From positions 1 through 64,000 of the forward strand of contig CAJURQ010000004.1 of the NCBI GenBank assembly GCA_910588955.1: DNA of 64,000 bases, written 5' to 3'. Below the pieces are notes generated by a model. That model did not search any database. It saw nothing but the letters and a program-made list of their open reading frames with translations, and had not been told where the DNA came from. Positions 8,843 to 17,053 of this stretch are shown piece by piece. The position numbers and the translations under genes are program-made. Positions within the stretch are counted from its first letter, which is position 1; every line of letters starts with the position of its first letter. Source of the DNA: an uncultured Lachnospiraceae bacterium (lineage in GTDB: Bacteria > Bacillota > Clostridia > Lachnospirales > Lachnospiraceae).

Positions 8843-9712
8843 ATGCTTAAAGGTCTCTACACCGCCTATACAGGCATGTTGAATGAGCAGCACCGGATGG
8901 ATGTGTTGACGAACAATCTGGCGAATGCGACGACCAACGGTTTTAAGAAAGAAGGCACTACGAGCGAGGCGTTCGACACGGTGCTTGCCTATAAGATTAA
9001 GGATTTGTCGGAACCGGGGAATCTTCCGAGACCGCTGGCAACCAACAGGGCTGTAGATGAGATGGAACTGAACAATCCGCTGAATGAAAATTATCTGGAA
9101 AAGCGTGTCAGAAAAACAGGTTTAAATCTGGGTGTTAAGATCGGCGAGAACTATGTGGATTACTCCGAAGGTCCGATTAAAGAAACGGGGAATCCGCTGG
9201 ACTTGGCGCTCTCCGACAGAGGCTTTTTCGCGGTGGAGTACACCAACAAGCGGGGTGTGACTTCCACCAAATACACCAGAGACGGCAATTTCACCATGAA
9301 CCAGCGCGGATTTTTGCAGACGCAGGACGGCGATTATGTATTGGATGAGGACGGGCGGAGAATCCAGATGGACACTGCTCTTCCGATCAGCATCAACCGC
9401 CGAGGCACGATCATACAGGACGGCGCCGAGGTTGCGACCATCGGCATCACGGATTTTGAAGACTATAATTATCTGGAGCGCTTCGGTGAAAACTATTTCC
9501 AGCCGGTAGAGGGCGCGACAGAACTTGATCGGGGTGAAACCGGTGTAAATACACAGATTCATCAGGGTTATCTGGAAATGTCAAACATTTCCGTGGTTAC
9601 CGAGATGGTCAACATGATTACCCTGCAGCGTCAGTACGAGAGCAACCAGAAAGTCATCACCACGTACGACGACACTTTGGAGCAGGCGGTGAACCAGAAC
9701 GGTAAAATATAA
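8843..9712 (+). CDS. flhO: Flagellar basal-body rod/hook protein, FlhO (FlgF/FlgG family)
   Basis: 289 residues with the N-terminal flagellar rod signature (LYTAYTGMLNEQHRMDVLTNNLAN) and the C-terminal heptad-rich hook/rod domain (EMVNMITLQRQYESNQKVI), which polymerise axially outside the cell membrane. A central domain around residues 85-225 carries the FlgE/F/G-type fold. It lies directly behind mbl and in front of a second family member, as flhO-flhP do in Bacillus. No signal peptide is present, as expected for flagellar type III export. Confidence 0.88.
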   Translation: MLKGLYTAYTGMLNEQHRMDVLTNNLANATTNGFKKEGTTSEAFDTVLAYKIKDLSEPGNLPRPLATNRAVDEMELNNPLNENYLEKRVRKTGLNLGVKIGENYVDYSEGPIKETGNPLDLALSDRGFFAVEYTNKRGVTSTKYTRDGNFTMNQRGFLQTQDGDYVLDEDGRRIQMDTALPISINRRGTIIQDGAEVATIGITDFEDYNYLERFGENYFQPVEGATELDRGETGVNTQIHQGYLEMSNISVVTEMVNMITLQRQYESNQKVITTYDDTLEQAVNQNGKI

Positions 9713-9750
9713 AACATAAGAGATAGAGAAAATGTGTAAAGGAGATTACT

Positions 9751-10569
9751 ATGGTTAGAAGTTTATGGTCGGGCGCAACCGGCATGAATGCACAGCAGAC
9801 AAATGTGGACACAATAGCGAATAACCTTGCAAACGTCAATTCCGTTGGCTACAAGGCGCAGGTGGCACAGTTCAAGTCTCTTTTGTACCAGAATTTACAG
9901 TCTGTCACCACGACGGCAAACGGCGATCCGAAGCCGACCACTTCACAGGTAGGTCTGGGAGTGCGGACTGCCTCCATCAATCAAATTTTTACGCAGGGAA
10001 GTCTTCTGGACTCCGCTTCCGATACTTCGTTTGCGATTGAGGGCGACGGTTTCTTTGCCCTGCGCAGTGAGGACGGGACAATTTGTTATACAAGAAATGG
10101 TGATTTTACATGGGCAATCGGCGCTAATAACCGCATGACCCTGACAAACGCGGATGGACTTCCGGTATTGGATACGGAAGGGCGTGCCATTGTTACCGAT
10201 GCGGGTTACATAGCCAGCAATCTTTCGATTACAGAAGACGGTCAGATATGTTATCCTGATGCGCAGAACAACCCACAGCCAATCGGTATACAGATCGGCA
10301 CGTTCCAGTTTAACAATCCCGGCGGCTTAAAAAGAGTGGGTGATACTCTCTTTGTGGTAACGGACGCAAGCGGTCGTGCGCTGAATGAGGATACGACGGA
10401 CGGCATTGACAAGAGCAGAATCATACAGGGTTATCTGGAAGGCTCCAACGTGCAGGTGGCAAACGAGATGGTAAACCTGATCGTGGCGCAGCGTGCTTAC
10501 GAGATGAACTCTAAGTCCATCACGACATCTGACTCTATGCTTGAGGTAGCGAATAACTTGAAACGCTAA
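9751..10569 (+). CDS. flhP: Flagellar basal-body rod/hook protein, FlhP (FlgG family)
   Basis: 272 residues. The N-terminal rod signature is SLWSGATGMNAQQTNVDTIANNLAN and the C terminus is EMVNLIVAQRAYEMNSKSI with DSMLEVANNL, the classical FlgG ending. It is paralogous to the preceding gene and most likely forms part of the distal rod. The start has a strong AAAGGAG site. A hairpin (GAGCCGT at 10570-10576 with ACGGCTC at 10609-10615) follows the stop codon inside the operon and may stabilise or partially terminate the message. Confidence 0.9.
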   Translation: MVRSLWSGATGMNAQQTNVDTIANNLANVNSVGYKAQVAQFKSLLYQNLQSVTTTANGDPKPTTSQVGLGVRTASINQIFTQGSLLDSASDTSFAIEGDGFFALRSEDGTICYTRNGDFTWAIGANNRMTLTNADGLPVLDTEGRAIVTDAGYIASNLSITEDGQICYPDAQNNPQPIGIQIGTFQFNNPGGLKRVGDTLFVVTDASGRALNEDTTDGIDKSRIIQGYLEGSNVQVANEMVNLIVAQRAYEMNSKSITTSDSMLEVANNLKR

Positions 10570-10636
10570 GAGCCGTGCAAAAGGGTGATTGAGCGGATTG
10601 CGAATGAAACGGCTCATTATCATAGGGAGAACACAT

Positions 10637-11017
10637 ATGAACGACTTAACCAACTTATCCGCATACACAAATTATATGACTGACGGAAACCGCGTGGCTG
10701 CGGAGACGCTGCAGAAGAATCTACAGAACGTGCAGAATGCGAAAAACGCGGACAAAACTGCGAAGACAAAGGAGGACGATGCCCTCTTCGACGCCTGCAA
10801 GCAGTTTGAGGCGTATCTGTGGGAACAGGTTTACAAGGAGATGCAGAAGACCGTGGATATCTTCGATGAGGACGGGGACGGTTACGCTTCCAATATGGTA
10901 GATTATTTCAAAGACACTGTGATTCAGCAGATTTCCGAGCAGACCGCGACGCAGGGCTCTAACTCGTTGGCGCAGATGTTGTACGAACAGGCAAAGATCA
11001 ACTACGGCATATCATAA
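10637..11017 (+). CDS. Rod-binding protein (FlgJ N-terminal type)
   Basis: 126 residues from the ATG at 10637, chosen for the AGGGAGA site 6 nt upstream and because the earlier in-frame ATG at 10589 adds a non-conserved leader. The segment DALFDACKQFEAYLWEQVYKEMQKTV, the DEDGDGYASNMVDYF region and QMLYEQAKINYG are typical of the rod-binding domain that caps the growing flagellar rod. The muramidase half of enterobacterial FlgJ is absent, as is usual in Firmicutes. It completes the flhO-flhP group and ends 5 nt before recD2. Confidence 0.82.
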   Translation: MNDLTNLSAYTNYMTDGNRVAAETLQKNLQNVQNAKNADKTAKTKEDDALFDACKQFEAYLWEQVYKEMQKTVDIFDEDGDGYASNMVDYFKDTVIQQISEQTATQGSNSLAQMLYEQAKINYGIS

Positions 11018-11022
11018 CTTCT

Positions 11023-13305
11023 ATGGAAACAGTCAAGGGATTTATAGATCATATTATTTACCGCAATAAAGAAAACGGATATACGGTTTTGAATCTTCTC
11101 ACGCAGGACGACGAACTCACCTGCGTGGGTTTTTTTAAAACCATGGATCAGGGTGAGACGATCGAGGCGCAGGGGGAGTATACCCAGCACCAAATATACG
11201 GAAAACAGTTTAAAATCGAACAATATAAAATTCTTCCGCCAAGCGATGAGATCAGCATGGAGCGGTATCTGTCCTCCGGCGCGGTAAAAGGTGTGGGAGA
11301 AGCGCTGGCGAAACGGATTATCAAAGCTTTCGGGGCTGACACCTACCGCATTATCGAAGAAGAGCCGGAGCGCTTGGCGGAAGTAAAGGGAATCAGCCTG
11401 CGAAAAGCCAGAGAAATTGCGGCGTCGCTCTACGAAAAGAGGGACGCGAGAGACGCCATGACCTTTTTGCAGGGTTACGGTATTTCAAACACGCTCGCGC
11501 TGCGCATTTATGAGACTTATGGGATGGGGCTTTACGGCGTGATGAAGGAGAACCCATACCGTCTGGCGGAGGATATTCAGGGCATCGGTTTCCGCATTGC
11601 GGATGAAATTGCGGCGAAGATTGGCATTCACACGGACTCCGATTACCGTATCAGAAGCGGGCTGCTCTACACCTTACAGCAGGCGGGCGGCGAAGGGCAC
11701 TGTTATCTTCCGGCGGAGAGGCTGCTCGCGCAGGCAGGCGAGCTTTTAGGGATCGATCCGTCGCTGATGGAGTCGCAGCTCCAAAATCTGGCGATGGACA
11801 AAAAACTGGTGATCAAATATGTCCCCATCATGGACGACAGCACAGCAGGCGACAAAGCAGACGGTGCGATGCCGATGCGGGAATGCCGCGTCTACGCCAG
11901 CACGTTTTACTATGCCGAGTTGAACTGCGCACGGATGCTTCACGACTTAAACATCTCGGAGGAGCTTCTTCCCGCCGAGGAGGAGGCGCTTCTGCAAAAG
12001 ATTGATCAGGTGGAGGCGGATCTGGGCATTGTTTTGGACAGTCTGCAGAAACGCTCTGTTCTGGAGAGCATCAGGAACGGCGTGTTCATCCTTTCTGGCG
12101 GTCCGGGTACGGGCAAAACCACCACCATCAACGCGATCATCCGCTACTTTCTCTCGCAGGGCATGGATATCAGTCTGGCGGCGCCCACGGGCAGGGCGGC
12201 GAAGCGCATGACCGAGGCGACGGGCTATGAGTCCCGCACGATCCACAGGCTTCTGGAGCTTTCCGGCACGGCAGCGTTGGAGGGAAAAGCGGCGCGCTTT
12301 GAGCGCAACGAGGAAAATCCGCTTGAGGCGGACGTTATCATTGTGGATGAGATGTCCATGGTGGATATCTTTCTGTTTCAATCGCTTTTGAAGGCGATTG
12401 CCGTGGGAACCCGTCTGATTATGGTGGGAGACGTGAACCAGCTTCCCTCCGTCGGACCGGGGCAGGTTCTCTCCGATCTGATAAAGAGCGGCGCATTTCA
12501 GACGGTGGTGCTGGAAAAAATTTTCCGGCAGGCAAAGGAGAGCGATATCGTCCTGAACGCCCACAGAATCCATGCCGGGGAAGACCCTGTTCTGGACAAT
12601 AAGAGCAAAGACTTTTTCTTTCTTGAAAGAAACGACGTTAATGTCATTTATAAACATATGATTCAGTTGATTCTGGAAAAACTGCCCCGTTATGTGGACG
12701 CGACGCCCTACGACATTCAGGTGCTTACGCCCATGCGAAAGGGGAAGCTCGGCGTGGAGACGCTGAACGGTATTTTACAGCGGTATCTGAATCCGCCGAA
12801 TGAAAAAAAACGGGAGTACCAGTCGGGAGACACTCTTTTCCGGGAAGGCGACAAGGTCATGCAGATCAAGAACAATTATCAGCTCCCGTGGGAGGTGGTG
12901 AGCCGTTACAACATTCCCATCGATCAGGGGATGGGGATTTTCAACGGGGATATCGGCGTGATCCGCACGATTGACGAATACGCCCGCGAAGTGGTGGTGG
13001 AGTTCGATGAGCACAGACGTGTTACCTACCCTTATTCCGGACTTGATGAAATTGAGTTAGCCTACGCCGTGACCATACATAAATCGCAGGGCAGCGAATA
13101 TCCAGCCGTGATTATGCCTCTTCTCACCGGACCGCACATGCTTTTTAACCGCAACCTCCTCTACACCGGCGTCACCCGCGCGAAGGCGTGCGTCACCATT
13201 CTGGGGAGCCGCGCGACGCTCTCGGAGATGGTGGAAAACAATCGGGAGAACCATCGCTATACGGGATTTCTTGACCAAATTCAGGCGCTGCAGCTCGAAA
13301 CATAG
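11023..13305 (+). CDS. recD2: ATP-dependent 5'-3' DNA helicase RecD2
   Basis: 760 residues, the length of RecD2-type (RecD/TraA) helicases not associated with RecBC. The N-terminal OB-like and helix-hairpin-helix region (VKGVGEALAKRIIKAFG, IQGIGFRIADEIAAKIG) precedes the SF1 helicase core. Walker A is GGPGTGKTTTINAI near residue 358, motif II VDEMSMVD near 440, and motif VI VTIHKSQGSEYPAVI plus LLYTGVTRAK near the end. It acts in replication fork and mismatch repair support. The ribosome site is poor and the start is 5 nt after the flagellar rod-binding gene, so translational coupling is likely. Confidence 0.93.
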   Translation: METVKGFIDHIIYRNKENGYTVLNLLTQDDELTCVGFFKTMDQGETIEAQGEYTQHQIYGKQFKIEQYKILPPSDEISMERYLSSGAVKGVGEALAKRIIKAFGADTYRIIEEEPERLAEVKGISLRKAREIAASLYEKRDARDAMTFLQGYGISNTLALRIYETYGMGLYGVMKENPYRLAEDIQGIGFRIADEIAAKIGIHTDSDYRIRSGLLYTLQQAGGEGHCYLPAERLLAQAGELLGIDPSLMESQLQNLAMDKKLVIKYVPIMDDSTAGDKADGAMPMRECRVYASTFYYAELNCARMLHDLNISEELLPAEEEALLQKIDQVEADLGIVLDSLQKRSVLESIRNGVFILSGGPGTGKTTTINAIIRYFLSQGMDISLAAPTGRAAKRMTEATGYESRTIHRLLELSGTAALEGKAARFERNEENPLEADVIIVDEMSMVDIFLFQSLLKAIAVGTRLIMVGDVNQLPSVGPGQVLSDLIKSGAFQTVVLEKIFRQAKESDIVLNAHRIHAGEDPVLDNKSKDFFFLERNDVNVIYKHMIQLILEKLPRYVDATPYDIQVLTPMRKGKLGVETLNGILQRYLNPPNEKKREYQSGDTLFREGDKVMQIKNNYQLPWEVVSRYNIPIDQGMGIFNGDIGVIRTIDEYAREVVVEFDEHRRVTYPYSGLDEIELAYAVTIHKSQGSEYPAVIMPLLTGPHMLFNRNLLYTGVTRAKACVTILGSRATLSEMVENNRENHRYTGFLDQIQALQLET

Positions 13306-13378
13306 CGGTCCGCCGGCGTGCCTGCACTTTTCTATCAGACAAGCGTACACATCAACACACATCAGAAAGGACACTTCT

Positions 13379-14131
13379 ATGAACACACATCTTATCCCGC
13401 GCTTTCGCACAAACGCACGGATCCGCTCCGCTGCGGACGCTGCCGTCACACTTCTCTACCCCCGCCGCTGCCCTGTCTGCGACGAGCCGGTTAAGCCGTG
13501 GAACGCGCTTATCTGCGAAGAATGCGCCTCCAAATTCGCTTACATTGAACCTCCATATTGTTTAAAGTGCGGCAAGCATATCGGGGATGGCAGCAAGGAA
13601 TACTGCGACGACTGTGCCGCTCATCCACACCTCTTTGACAGCGGGCGCGCTCTCTTCTCCTACCGGAGCGTATCCTCCTCTATCGCACGCTTTAAGTACC
13701 GGGGCAGACGGGAGTACGCCGCCTGTTATGCCGCCTGCATGGCGGAACGGCTCGGCGGTTTTATCCGTTCGTGCCGGGCGGAGGCGCTTGTCCCGGTGCC
13801 GCTTCACAAGAGCAGATTTAGGAAACGGGGATACAATCAAGCGCAGGTATTGGCGGAGGAGCTTTCTGCGCTCACGGGTATTCCCGTGCGCACGGATTTG
13901 ATAGAAAGAGCGGAGAAAACCGCCCCTATGAAAGATTTATCTGCCGCAGAAAGGCAAAATAATTTGAAAAAGGCTTTCAAAATTTGCCGTAATGATGTAA
14001 AATTAAGTATAATTATCATTGATGACATCTACACGACGGGCAGTACCATAGACGCCATGAGCCGCGAGTTAAAAAAAGCGGGTGTAGAACGAATTTATTT
14101 TGTGACCCTTGCCATCGGCAGGGGGATATGA
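13379..14131 (+). CDS. comF: ComF family protein (ComFC-type phosphoribosyltransferase-like)
   Basis: 250 residues from the ATG at 13379, which has an AGAAAGGA site; an earlier in-frame ATG lies inside recD2. An N-terminal double zinc knuckle (CPVCDEP, CEECAS, CLKCGKH, CDDCAAH) precedes a phosphoribosyltransferase fold whose PRPP loop is IIIIDDIYTTGSTIDAM near residue 220. ComFC proteins are needed for DNA uptake; the enzymatic substrate is unknown. As in Bacillus, the next gene is the yvyF homologue, although comFA is not adjacent here. Confidence 0.9.
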   Translation: MNTHLIPRFRTNARIRSAADAAVTLLYPRRCPVCDEPVKPWNALICEECASKFAYIEPPYCLKCGKHIGDGSKEYCDDCAAHPHLFDSGRALFSYRSVSSSIARFKYRGRREYAACYAACMAERLGGFIRSCRAEALVPVPLHKSRFRKRGYNQAQVLAEELSALTGIPVRTDLIERAEKTAPMKDLSAAERQNNLKKAFKICRNDVKLSIIIIDDIYTTGSTIDAMSRELKKAGVERIYFVTLAIGRGI

Positions 14132-14155
14132 AAACAGTTGTGACTTTTTAGTACA

Positions 14156-14272
14156 GGTCGAAGCATTTACTGCTGAGACCGTAAGAACATGATTCAAGAA
14201 TGCAAAATCCCATCGTCGAAGACGATTTCAAATGGATTTTGCATCGGAACCATGAGGGTACTGAATGGTTTC
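14156..14272 (+). promoter_or_regulatory. Structured leader: three successive hairpins upstream of the yvyF homologue
   Basis: Hairpin 1 (14156-14180): GGTC, a GA/GA internal loop, AGCA, a 5-nt loop, then TGCT and GACC. Hairpin 2 (14200-14244): an 11-bp perfect outer stem ATGCAAAATCC / GGATTTTGCAT with an inner TCGTC-GAA-GACGA stem. Hairpin 3 (about 14247-14272): AACCAT pairs with ATGGTT. The yvyF ribosome site (GGGAGG) follows at about 14289. No known riboswitch class was recognised. Confidence 0.55.
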
Positions 14273-14300
14273 AACAAAATTTGTCTCAGGGAGGTAAGGT

Positions 14301-14708
14301 ATGAACGTAAGGAATTGCAGAAAGTGCGGAAATCTCTTTAACTATGTCTCCGGACCGCCGATCTGTCCGGCATGCCGCGAGAAGATGGAGGAGAAGTTCC
14401 ATGAAGTAAAGAAGTACATTCAGGATCACGGTCACGCTTCTATTCCTGAAGTAGCGGAGGCGTGTGACGTTTCCACGAACCAGATCCATCAGTGGCTCAG
14501 GGAGGAGAGACTGGAACTTTCGGCGGAGTCGGGAGTTACGCTTTCCTGTGAAAACTGCGGTGCGCCTATTCTGTCCGGACGTTTTTGCACTAAGTGTAAA
14601 AATACGATGGCGAACGAGCTGGGAGCCAGCATCAAGAAGCCTGAACCGCCCAAGGTTCAGAAGAAAAAGGACACGAAGGAAAACCCGAAGATGCGTTTCC
14701 TGAATTGA
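14301..14708 (+). CDS. yvyF: Flagellar operon zinc-ribbon/HTH protein (YvyF, TIGR03826 type)
   Basis: 135 residues. An N-terminal zinc ribbon (CRKCGNLFNY ... CPACREK), a central helix-turn-helix-like segment (SIPEVAEACDVSTNQIHQWLREERLEL) and a C-terminal second ribbon (CENCGAPI ... CTKCKNT) match the flagellar-operon protein family that sits between comFC and flgM in Bacillus. Its role is a presumed regulator of flagellar or motility genes. No flgM follows; instead the next genes are membrane proteins of unknown function and the c-di-AMP cluster. Confidence 0.83.
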   Translation: MNVRNCRKCGNLFNYVSGPPICPACREKMEEKFHEVKKYIQDHGHASIPEVAEACDVSTNQIHQWLREERLELSAESGVTLSCENCGAPILSGRFCTKCKNTMANELGASIKKPEPPKVQKKKDTKENPKMRFLN

Positions 14709-14735
14709 TACCTTTGTCGGAAATTGGAGAATGGT

Positions 14736-15134
14736 ATGTTAAATGAAGAGAGAGTTGTTCTGATGACCAAGATGGCGTCCTATGAGGCACACGAGGGGAA
14801 GAAATGCCTTGCCATCGGCAGTTATTTTCGGAGCGACTATATAGGCTGGCAGGTGCTTAAATCCATTATAAGTGCAACCATCGCATTTGTAGTGGTTTTT
14901 GCTATGTACATTTTTTATGATTTTGAAGTTTTTATGACGGATATCTACAAGATGGATCTCCTCGAATTTGCGAAAAAGGTTCTTTTCTATTATCTGGGGA
15001 CAGTGGGCGCATATGCGCTGATCTCCTATGTAGTGTACACGCTCAGGTACAGCAGGGCGAGCAAGAGTCTGCGTGCGTATTATATGAACCTGCACAAGCT
15101 TTCTGTCATGTACAAGAACGAGAAGAACGGATAA
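14736..15134 (+). CDS. Small membrane protein of unknown function
   Basis: 132 residues from the ATG at 14736 (GGAGA site; an in-frame TTG lies at 14724). Two predicted transmembrane helices are visible: VLKSIISATIAFVVVFAMY (about 35-55) and VLFYYLGTVGAYALISYVVY (about 80-100). A charged N-terminal part contains EAHEGKKCLAIGSYFRSDYI, and the tail is basic. No family was recognised. It is 15 nt upstream of another membrane protein and in line with cdaA, so a role in cell envelope or c-di-AMP signalling is a guess from context only. Confidence 0.75.
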   Translation: MLNEERVVLMTKMASYEAHEGKKCLAIGSYFRSDYIGWQVLKSIISATIAFVVVFAMYIFYDFEVFMTDIYKMDLLEFAKKVLFYYLGTVGAYALISYVVYTLRYSRASKSLRAYYMNLHKLSVMYKNEKNG

Positions 15135-15149
15135 AAGGACTAATTTACA

Positions 15150-16118
15150 ATGACTACTTTACTGGTTGCAAAACAGATACTTTTGACGATATACAGCAAA
15201 TATGAGGTATATATCACGCCGCTGTTGAAATTCCTTCTGGCGCTTATCACCCTCTGTCTGCTCAATTCCAGACTGGGATACATGGAGACGCTTTGCAAGA
15301 TGACGGTGGTGTTGATTGTGGCGCTTATGTGCTCTTTCATGCCGATGAATTTCATCGTCCTGATGGGGGCGGTTTTTGCGCTGCTCCACCTCTACACGTT
15401 CAGCATGGAGTGCGCCGCAGTGATCGGCGCGGGTTTTCTGCTGCTCTTTTTGCTGTATCTGCGGTTTTCCCCGAAGGACACCGTCGTGGTGGCGCTTATG
15501 CCGATCTGTTTTCTCCTGCGGATACCGTATGTGATTCCTATATCCATGGGACTTGTCGGTGCACCCACATCGGCAGTTTCCGTTGCCTGCGGCGTGATTG
15601 TCTACTATATGCTTCACTATGTAACGCAGAATGCGACAGTAATCGCGGCTATGGCGGACGAGGAGACGGCGGCAAAATTTAAGTTTATTATCGACGGGCT
15701 GATTAAGAACCGGGAAATGGTTGTGACGATTGCGGCATTTGCCATGACGGTCATTATTGTCTATCTCCTGCGGCGCCTGAGCATTGATTACGCATGGACG
15801 ATCGCCATGACAGCGGGTGCGGTGGTAAATATCATGGTGCTGCTGGTGGGCGAGTTGATTTTTGAGATCAACCAGTCGCTGCTCAGCGTGATTGTTGGCA
15901 CGATTATATCCTTTTTGATTGTATTGGTACTGCAGTTCTTCGTATTTTATGTAGATTACAGTCGAACGGAAAAGGTTCAGTTTGAGGACGATGAGTATTA
16001 TTATTATGTTAAGGCAGTGCCGAAGGTTACCGTGGCAAAACCGGAGAAAAAGGTGAAGCAGATCAACTCTGTGAGAAACAGCTCTGGAAAAAATGTCAGA
16101 CCGCCTCACCGCTCGTAA
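15150..16118 (+). CDS. Polytopic membrane protein of unknown function upstream of cdaA
   Basis: 322 residues with about nine or ten hydrophobic helices between residues 20 and 270, including VVLIVALMCSFMPMNFIVLM and ALMPICFLLRIPYVIPISMG. A soluble tail follows, beginning DYSRTEKVQFEDDEYYYYVK and ending very basic. The tail's acidic-tyrosine patch then lysine-rich region suggests a cytoplasmic interaction segment. No transporter motif was recognised. Position, same strand and short gaps suggest co-transcription with the preceding gene and cdaA. Confidence 0.8.
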   Translation: MTTLLVAKQILLTIYSKYEVYITPLLKFLLALITLCLLNSRLGYMETLCKMTVVLIVALMCSFMPMNFIVLMGAVFALLHLYTFSMECAAVIGAGFLLLFLLYLRFSPKDTVVVALMPICFLLRIPYVIPISMGLVGAPTSAVSVACGVIVYYMLHYVTQNATVIAAMADEETAAKFKFIIDGLIKNREMVVTIAAFAMTVIIVYLLRRLSIDYAWTIAMTAGAVVNIMVLLVGELIFEINQSLLSVIVGTIISFLIVLVLQFFVFYVDYSRTEKVQFEDDEYYYYVKAVPKVTVAKPEKKVKQINSVRNSSGKNVRPPHRS

Positions 16119-16171
16119 CACCACGGCATTGACGGGAACGGAAATTGAGACAAAAGGCAGGTGATGGAGAG

Positions 16172-17053
16172 ATGGAACAACTGAATAGCTGGATTGGCGT
16201 CTATCTCGCAAGGCTGCACATGCCTACGATACACTGGAACGATGTGGCGGAAATCGTCATTTTGACCTTCGTGTTATACCATATTCTTGTGTGGATTAAA
16301 AATACAAGGGCATGGGCGCTGTTAAAGGGCGTTATCGTGATTTTGCTGTTTATCGTAGTCGCCGCTTTCTGCAAGATGAACACGATTCTCTGGATCGTTC
16401 CCAATATTATCAGCATTGCCGCCACGGCTTTTGTGGTGGTTCTACAGCCGGAGCTTCGCGCTGCGCTGGAGGAATTGGGACGGAAAAATTTCGTCGCCTC
16501 TATTCTGGACTCCAACAAGCGGGAAAACGGTCGTTTTTCCGACCGCACGGTGAACGAGATCGTAAAAGCATCCTTTGAAATGGGAAAAGTAAAGACTGGC
16601 GCGCTCATTGTCATCGAGCACGAACAGTCTTTGAAAGAATATGAGAGAACGGGCATTGATGTGGACGGCATTATTTCCAGTCAGCTCCTCATCAATATTT
16701 TTGAGCATAACACGCCTCTGCACGACGGCGCGGTGATTGTCCGGGGAAACAGGATAGTTTCCGCCACATGTTACCTGCCGTTATCCGATAACATGGCGCT
16801 CAGCAAGGATCTCGGAACGAGACACCGGGCGGGTGTGGGTATTTCAGAGGTTACCGATTCCCTGACGGTAATTGTTTCCGAGGAGACAGGGAAAATCAGC
16901 GTGGCATATGGCGGCGCGCTGGAGCGCGGTCTGGACGCGGCACGGCTGAAAGAGAGACTTTTAGAGATTCAGGATAAACCGATAGAGGAGAAAAAGCGCA
17001 AGCTTTTTAAAGGCAAAAGCATAGGAAAGGCAGGGGCTAAGAATGAAGAATAA
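16172..17053 (+). CDS. cdaA: Membrane diadenylate cyclase CdaA
   Basis: Makes c-di-AMP from two ATP. 293 residues: three N-terminal transmembrane helices (about residues 20-95) then the DAC domain. The catalytic DGA motif is seen in NTPLHDGAVIV and the RHR motif in LGTRHRAGVGISEV. The start at 16172 is preferred because of the GGAGAG site; an in-frame TTG at 16145 would add nine residues. The C-terminal tail is lysine-rich. It overlaps cdaR by 11 nt, and the cdaA-cdaR-glmM order is the conserved Firmicutes arrangement. Confidence 0.96.
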   Translation: MEQLNSWIGVYLARLHMPTIHWNDVAEIVILTFVLYHILVWIKNTRAWALLKGVIVILLFIVVAAFCKMNTILWIVPNIISIAATAFVVVLQPELRAALEELGRKNFVASILDSNKRENGRFSDRTVNEIVKASFEMGKVKTGALIVIEHEQSLKEYERTGIDVDGIISSQLLINIFEHNTPLHDGAVIVRGNRIVSATCYLPLSDNMALSKDLGTRHRAGVGISEVTDSLTVIVSEETGKISVAYGGALERGLDAARLKERLLEIQDKPIEEKKRKLFKGKSIGKAGAKNEE

